Notes under the pieces: generated by a model
The model's database searches: none
Told to the model about the DNA's origin: nothing
The model's input: only the letters and a program-made list of their open reading frames with translations
In this document: positions 59,558 through 64,000 of the stretch, one piece after another
How positions within the stretch are numbered: the stretch's first letter is position 1
Layout of the letters: every line of letters begins with the position of its first letter
Assembly (NCBI RefSeq): GCF_039543545.1
Contig: NZ_BAABJY010000001.1
Span: 1,116,001 to 1,180,000, forward strand
DNA from: Luteimonas vadosa
GTDB taxonomy: Bacteria > Pseudomonadota > Gammaproteobacteria > Xanthomonadales > Xanthomonadaceae
Direction: 5' to 3'
DNA length: 64,000 nt
Program-made: the position numbers and the translations under genes

Positions 59558-62032
59558 TCACGCGGCCTCGCGGGACGACCTGGGCTCCTGCCCGTCGTAG
59601 TAGGTCGCGGCACGCAATGCGTGGACGTCGAAGTCGTCGACCATAATCGCGTCCAGGGTCAGCGCGCGCAGTTCCTCCAGCTGCTGGCGCTCGTCGGCCG
59701 TGATCCAGCCTTCGCGCACGCCTTCGTCGAGCTGGGCGCCGAAATCCAGCGCCTCGATGTCGCTGTTCTTCAATGCCTTGAGGAACTTGCGCTCGACCGG
59801 TTCGGCGGCGACCACCTTGGGCAGGGCACTGTGCACACGGCCGGCGGGGTTGTTCTCGCACGGGGTGAGGAAGACGCCCTCGGCCAGGCGGTCGCGGGCA
59901 TCGCAGGGGTTCATCAGCACCGAGGCCGCGCGGTGCCCGAGCCGGTCGCTGGGCGGTTGCGCGCGGCGACCGAAGGGGAACACCACCAGCCACAGCAGCC
60001 AGCCCACCGGGCGGATCGGGAAATTGCGCAGCGCACCGGAAAGCGCCAGTTCCATGGTGTGCACGCTGTCGTGGAAGGCCCAGGCCAGCAGCGGCTGGTC
60101 GCCGACGGGCGCGCCTTCGTCGTGGTAGCGCTTGAGCATCGCGCTGGTGAGGTAGAGGTGGCTGAGCACGTCGCCCAGGCGCCCGGACAGCGACTCCTTG
60201 AACTTCAGCTTGCCGCCCAGGGTGAGCATCGAGATGTCGGCCACGAGGGCCAGGTTGGCGGAGTAGCGGTCCAGCTTGCGGAAGAACCGCCGCGTGTACG
60301 CGTCGCCGGGCGCCTTGCCGATCCTGGCGCCGGTCAGTCCGAACCACCACGAGCGCACGGCGTTGGACAGGGCGAAGCCGATGTGGCCGAACAGGTTGCG
60401 GTCGAACTCCTCCAAACCTTCCTCCGCGTCCGGGTTCTGCGCCGCGCGCATTTCCTTGAGCACCCAGGGATGGCAGAGGATCGCGCCCTGTCCAAAGATC
60501 AGCAGGCTGCGCGTCATGATGTTGGCGCCCTCGACCGTGATCGAGATCGGCGAGGCCTGCCAGGCACGGCCGAGGTAATTCCGGGGGCCGAGGATGATGC
60601 CCTTGCCGCCGTGCACGTCCATCGCATCGGACACGACCTCGCGGCCCATTTCGGTGCAGTGGTACTTGGCGATCGCCGACGGTACCGCCGGGCGTTCGCC
60701 ACGATCGACCGCCGCGGCCGTGGCCTGCGACAGCGCACTGACCGCGTATGCCTTGCCGGCGATGCGGGCGAGGGCTTCCTCGACGCCTTCGAAGCGCCCG
60801 ATCGACAGTCCGAACTGCTTGCGGATGCGGGCGTAGGCCCCCGTGACCACGGCGCCGGACTTGCAACCGCCGCTGGCGGTGGAGGGCAGGGTGATCGAGC
60901 GGCCGATCGACAACTGCTCGTTGAGCATCTGCCAGCCCTTGCCGGCGTAGTCCTCGCCGCCGATCAGCTGCGACAGCGGGATGAACACCTCGCGGCCGTG
61001 CAGCGGGCCGTTCTGGAACGGGGAGTTGAGCGGGAAGTGACGGCGACCGATGTCCACGCCCGCGGTGTCGCGCGGCAGCAGCGCCAGGGTGATGCCGATG
61101 TCGCCGATGTCGCCGATCAGGTTGTCGGGATCGTACATGCGGAAGGCCAGGCCGATCAGCGTCGCCACTGGCGCCAGCGTGATGTAGCGCTTGTCGAAGG
61201 TCAGCTTGACGCCGACGACCTGCGCGCCGCCCCAGTCGCCCTTGCAGACGATGCCGTAGTCGGGGATCGACGTAGCATCGGAGCCGGCGAACGGACCGGT
61301 GAGGGCGAAGCAGGGGACCTCGCGGCCATCGGCAAGCCGCGGCAGGTAATAGTCCTTCTGTTCCGGCGTGCCGTAGTGCACCAGCAACTCGGCCGGTCCC
61401 AGCGAGTTGGGCACGCCGACGGTGGAACTGACCACGCTGGAGATCGACGCGATCTTCTGGATCACGCGGTGGTGGGCGTAAGCCGAGAAACCGAGGCCGC
61501 CGTACTCCTTGGGCACGATCATGCCGAAGAACTTGTGGCGCTTGACGTACTCCCACATCTCCGGCGGCAGGTCGGCGCGGACATGGGTGATGTCCCAGTC
61601 GTTGATCGAGCGGCAGAGCTTCTCGACCGGGCCATCGAGGAAGGCCTGCTCCTCTTTGGTGAGCTCGGGCTTCGGCTGGGACAGCAGCGACTCCCACTTC
61701 GGCTTGCCCGAGAACAATTCGCCTTCGAACCCGACGGACCCGGACTCCAGGGCGATGCGCTCGGTCTGCGACAAGGGGGGCAGGATGCGCCGGTAGAACT
61801 TCAGCAGCGGCGCGGTGATGTAGGGCTTGCGGATTTGGGGCAGCAGCAGGGGCAGCGCGATCGCAGCCGTCAGCAGGGCGGCGATCGCGGTGGCGACCGG
61901 ATCGGCCCCCAGGAACCAGCAGGCCACCAAGGCCGTCGCGCTCAGCGCGACCCAGACCGCCAGGCGCATCCGGTGGTAGGCGCAGACGCCTGCGATCAAC
62001 AGCACGGCAAGGAAGGGAATCGCGATGCTCAT
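59558..62032 (-). CDS. fadE: acyl-CoA dehydrogenase (FadE type)
   Basis: First enzyme of beta-oxidation, 824 residues as in gammaproteobacterial FadE. N-terminal helices (IPFLAVLLIAGVCAYHRMRL; LSATALVACWFLGADPVATA) anchor it to the membrane. The acyl-CoA dehydrogenase fold follows with FFGMIVPKEYGGLGFSAYAH, SSVVSSTVGVPNSLGPAELL, FALTGPFAGSDATSIPD, SIGRSITLPSTASGGCKSG and YLGRAWQASPISITVEGANI, where the glutamate is the expected base. The C-terminal domain has KNSDIEALDFGAQLDEGVRE. The gene is divergent from the TetR regulator at 62264, suggesting direct control. Confidence 0.95.
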   Translation of the reverse strand: MSIAIPFLAVLLIAGVCAYHRMRLAVWVALSATALVACWFLGADPVATAIAALLTAAIALPLLLPQIRKPYITAPLLKFYRRILPPLSQTERIALESGSVGFEGELFSGKPKWESLLSQPKPELTKEEQAFLDGPVEKLCRSINDWDITHVRADLPPEMWEYVKRHKFFGMIVPKEYGGLGFSAYAHHRVIQKIASISSVVSSTVGVPNSLGPAELLVHYGTPEQKDYYLPRLADGREVPCFALTGPFAGSDATSIPDYGIVCKGDWGGAQVVGVKLTFDKRYITLAPVATLIGLAFRMYDPDNLIGDIGDIGITLALLPRDTAGVDIGRRHFPLNSPFQNGPLHGREVFIPLSQLIGGEDYAGKGWQMLNEQLSIGRSITLPSTASGGCKSGAVVTGAYARIRKQFGLSIGRFEGVEEALARIAGKAYAVSALSQATAAAVDRGERPAVPSAIAKYHCTEMGREVVSDAMDVHGGKGIILGPRNYLGRAWQASPISITVEGANIMTRSLLIFGQGAILCHPWVLKEMRAAQNPDAEEGLEEFDRNLFGHIGFALSNAVRSWWFGLTGARIGKAPGDAYTRRFFRKLDRYSANLALVADISMLTLGGKLKFKESLSGRLGDVLSHLYLTSAMLKRYHDEGAPVGDQPLLAWAFHDSVHTMELALSGALRNFPIRPVGWLLWLVVFPFGRRAQPPSDRLGHRAASVLMNPCDARDRLAEGVFLTPCENNPAGRVHSALPKVVAAEPVERKFLKALKNSDIEALDFGAQLDEGVREGWITADERQQLEELRALTLDAIMVDDFDVHALRAATYYDGQEPRSSREAA

Positions 62033-62152
62033 GTGGGTCGCCTCGTGCGTTTAGGCCTCCAACTTACACGCCGCAGGAAGCGATCCGCGGTTGCAGTTGG
62101 TCGGGGCGGTGCCGGCGGTCGCCGAGCCGGACGACCCGGGGACGGCGCAGCA

Positions 62153-62170
62153 CCATACGGTGTAGTATGG
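62153..62170. promoter_or_regulatory. candidate operator between fadE and the TetR gene
   Basis: Inverted repeat CCATAC (62153-62158) / GTATGG (62165-62170) around a six-base spacer, an 18-base dyad of the kind bound by TetR-type dimers. The octet GTATGGATA recurs at 62245-62253 just before the tetR start, so the repressor may bind twice. Binding is inferred. Confidence 0.45.
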
Positions 62171-62251
62171 ATAGTGCCTGCGGGCCAAGTCAAGTCGCCC
62201 GCGTGTGGGGCGAAAGCCTGCCCCATCCTTTTCCGGACCTTGGCGTATGGA

Positions 62252-62264
62252 TACACTCGGACGA
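62252..62264 (+). promoter_or_regulatory. candidate -10 for a leaderless tetR transcript
   Basis: TACACT at 62252-62257 stands six bases before the ATG at 62264; no Shine-Dalgarno sequence is seen. The -35 is weak. Confidence 0.3.
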
Positions 62265-62860
62265 TGGACACAGCAGCCCGCAAGACCCGCCCGGCCCAGG
62301 AGCGTGGGCGGCTCAGTGCCGACGACTGGGCCGAGGCCGCGCTCGACCTGATCGCCGAACAGGGTGTCGCCGCCGTGGCGGTCGAGCCGCTTGCGCGCCG
62401 GCTGGGCGTGACCAAGGGCAGTTTCTACTGGCATTTCCCGTCGCGCGATGCATTGCTGGAGGCGGCACTGCAGCGCTGGGAAGCCGTGGAGCAGGAGGAG
62501 GTGTTCGGCAAGCTGGAAGCGGTGCCCGATCCGCGCGAACGGCTTCGTGCGCTGTTCCAGCTGGTCGCGCATGAGTTCAAGTCCCACGTCGTCTACAGCG
62601 CCTTGCTAAGCGCCTGCGAACACGATGCCGTGCAGCCGGTGATCCAGCGCGTCTCGGAACGGCGCATGGAGTACCTGACGGCGTCGTTCCGCCAGGCGGG
62701 CCTGGGGCGCGTGGACGCCCTGCATCGCGCGCGCCTGGCCTACGCGGCCTACGTCGGTTTCCTGCAGCTGAACCTGCAGTTGCACCAGGCGCGGATGCCG
62801 CAGGAGGAGTTCGAGGCCTACGTCGAGCATGTCATGGCGACGCTGATCCCCCTGGATTGA
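62264..62860 (+). CDS. TetR-family transcriptional regulator
   Basis: A 198-residue repressor. The N-terminal helix-turn-helix is at residues 20-65 (AALDLIAEQGVAAVAVEPLA, RRLGVTKGSFYWHFPSRDAL), and the rest is a helical ligand-binding/dimerisation domain. Its divergent position to fadE, with an 18-base dyad between them, makes it a likely fatty-acid (acyl-CoA) responsive regulator of beta-oxidation; this is inferred. Longer upstream open frames are artefacts of overlap with fadE. Confidence 0.92.
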   Translation: MDTAARKTRPAQERGRLSADDWAEAALDLIAEQGVAAVAVEPLARRLGVTKGSFYWHFPSRDALLEAALQRWEAVEQEEVFGKLEAVPDPRERLRALFQLVAHEFKSHVVYSALLSACEHDAVQPVIQRVSERRMEYLTASFRQAGLGRVDALHRARLAYAAYVGFLQLNLQLHQARMPQEEFEAYVEHVMATLIPLD

Positions 62861-62880
62861 CGCGCCGCGCGACTCGCGCC

Positions 62881-62917
62881 CCTTCCCCGCCAGGTTGGCG
62901 TCAGGCCGCGGGGAAGG
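62881..62917. repeat. inverted repeat between the tetR and the right-edge gene
   Basis: CCTTCCCCGC (62881-62890) and GCGGGGAAGG (62908-62917) are perfect inverse copies across a 17-base loop and span the stop codon of the minus-strand gene at 62901. It may work as a bidirectional terminator though no T-tract follows. Confidence 0.45.
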
Positions 62918-63941
62918 ACAAGGGGGCGATGCCGGTCTGGTACGCCCGTTGCCAAGGCCCAAACGTCCTCTCGCACCATTCCAGCGCAGCGTCGATTTCC
63001 TGCCGGTGCCGCGCGAGCGCCTCTTCCGCCTGCGTCTTGCGCAGTCCGGCATCGAGTCGCTGCCCGGGGCGCTTGGCGTCGCCCTGCATGAGTGTCGCGA
63101 TCCTGGCCGGGTCGATGCCGATCCCGGGGGCTTGTGCAAGCCAGGCGAGGGCGGCCTCTGAGGCGGCGACAGGGGCATCGAGGAAAGCATCGACGCCCAG
63201 CCTGCGCACGCGGCTCGAGTGTCCGGATCGGGCGATCCGGTGCAACAGCTGCATTTGCCAATGCCAGACCAGCCCCGCCAGCGACAGGACCGGTGCCGTC
63301 GGCAGGTGCACGCCGTGGCGTGCGGCATGCGCGCCCGTCGGATCGAGCGCGAGGTACATCGCCAGCAGCGGACGCGGGCCGGCAGCGGCCTTCTTCGCGC
63401 ACGACAGCAGGAATTCCGGCAGCCCGAGGTCGATCAGCACCGCTTGACCGGCGGGCGCGGCTTCCAGGAAGTCCAACGCCGCCGGCAGGAAGACGTTGCT
63501 GGGCTTGTTGAAGCAGAGGCCATGGCCCGGGAAGGGCCTTGCCGTCAGCGTGGCGACGCAGTCCAGGAGCAACCGCCAGGTGCACGCATCGACCTGCAGG
63601 CGGGCCTGGGCGAGCCCGGAAAACACCGGCAGCTCGCGGAGCACGCGCGATCGCCCGGGCTGTTCCAGGCAGCGCGCCAGCAAGGTCGAGCAGGCAAAGG
63701 CGGGATGCAGGATGACGCCGGGCAGCGCCCTGGGGCGGTCGGCCAGCGCCGCGGCCACGTCCTCGAGTTCGATCCCGACGCAGCGCGAGACATCGAATGC
63801 GCCCTGGTCGAGGAACACCGCACGCTCCATTTCCCCGTCGCTGGCGTGAAGGAAATACAGGCGGCGCTGTGCGGGATTGAACCCGAAGCACAGCCAGTGC
63901 GGGTCGTCGATCAACTGGTCCGGGGAGAGGGTCGCGTGCAT
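62901..63941 (-). CDS. unrecognised protein with a P-loop/sulfotransferase-like segment
   Basis: A 346-residue cytosolic-looking protein without signal peptide. The segment VILHPAFACSTLLARCLEQ (about residues 77-95), followed by SRVLRELPVFSGLA, resembles the 5'-phosphosulfate-binding loop and the L-R-E-P region of sulfotransferase-like proteins; the classic G-x-x-x-x-S-T is altered (A-C-S-T). The start MHATLSPDQLIDD has a weak upstream site. Convergent with the tetR gene. I do not recognise the family firmly, and an alternative is a nucleotide-binding or quorum-type enzyme of xanthomonads. Confidence 0.65.
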   Translation of the reverse strand: MHATLSPDQLIDDPHWLCFGFNPAQRRLYFLHASDGEMERAVFLDQGAFDVSRCVGIELEDVAAALADRPRALPGVILHPAFACSTLLARCLEQPGRSRVLRELPVFSGLAQARLQVDACTWRLLLDCVATLTARPFPGHGLCFNKPSNVFLPAALDFLEAAPAGQAVLIDLGLPEFLLSCAKKAAAGPRPLLAMYLALDPTGAHAARHGVHLPTAPVLSLAGLVWHWQMQLLHRIARSGHSSRVRRLGVDAFLDAPVAASEAALAWLAQAPGIGIDPARIATLMQGDAKRPGQRLDAGLRKTQAEEALARHRQEIDAALEWCERTFGPWQRAYQTGIAPLSFPAA

Positions 63942-64000
63942 GGACTATGTAGAATGTCGCGACCCATGCGCGGCAGGCGCGCATTGGCGTATTCAGGTCC

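Noticed and set aside
59435..62263. Plus-strand frame of about 940 codons running into the TetR gene.
   Set aside because: It is antisense to fadE. Only the part from 62264 is a real gene (TetR).

Overview
The window is about 64 kb of a high-GC (roughly 70%) gammaproteobacterial chromosome. Protein styles and gene pairs point to the Xanthomonadaceae/Lysobacteraceae (Lysobacter/Luteimonas/Xanthomonas-like). Supporting signs are a class I fructose-bisphosphate aldolase next to pyruvate kinase, a metK/SAH-riboswitch/ahcY/metF cluster, an FadE with divergent TetR, a lysine/alanine-rich histone H1-like protein and REP-like CCCGC-GAAG-GCGG repeats. The genus cannot be fixed from sequence reading alone. 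Coding density is high. I see no integrase, transposase, phage gene or CRISPR array.

Layout. 1-6430: Sel1-repeat protein (cut by the left edge), pyk, fba, two small membrane proteins, cysK. 6644-13334: RND efflux adaptor and pump, AGCS sodium/amino-acid symporter, TrmH-family rRNA/tRNA methylase. 13500-18872: M28 peptidase, MscL, FAH-family hydrolase, a small membrane protein, a Rieske protein, SLC13 permease. 18976-21073: trmB-thiG-thiS. 21325-24342: GDSL autotransporter esterase, tRNA-Gly(CCC), RimK-like ATP-grasp. 24400-26772: a PhoP-box-like promoter, a short terminated RNA and a PhoP/PhoQ-type two-component system. 26879-30734: ilvE, a secreted metzincin and two tandem paralogous secreted cysteine-containing proteins. 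30890-34684: the SAM cycle (metK, SAH riboswitch, ahcY, metF). 34838-42186: membrane hydrolase, small secreted protein, dusB, nucleoside kinase plus NupC, a GGDEF-like protein, aldo/keto reductase. 42289-46649: ECF sigma, anti-sigma candidate and PDZ protein, then a slipin/NfeD pair. 46733-48352: gcvT-gcvH. 48353-49832: a long gene-poor stretch with a candidate small RNA, then the H1-like gene. 49943-54120: serine hydrolase, LemA, M48 protease. 54190-54750: a hairpin-rich interspersed repeat. 54821-64000: GMC oxidoreductase, NTT-like transporter, metallophosphoesterase, thioesterase-like protein, fadE/tetR and an unrecognised P-loop-like protein.

Genes that clearly work together are: metK-ahcY-metF (methionine/SAM recycling, with an RNA switch sensing SAH); thiS-thiG (thiazole synthesis); gcvT-gcvH (glycine cleavage); nupC plus ribokinase-like kinase (nucleoside uptake and sugar salvage); response regulator plus sensor kinase; ECF sigma plus membrane anti-sigma; slipin plus NfeD; LemA plus M48; fadE plus TetR. 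I found no wholly unknown multi-gene system I would defend. The most interesting items are regulatory or non-coding: the terminated RNA upstream of the two-component operon, the candidate sRNA upstream of the H1-like gene, the SAH riboswitch and the hairpin-rich repeat. The tandem pair of secreted paralogues is also of interest.
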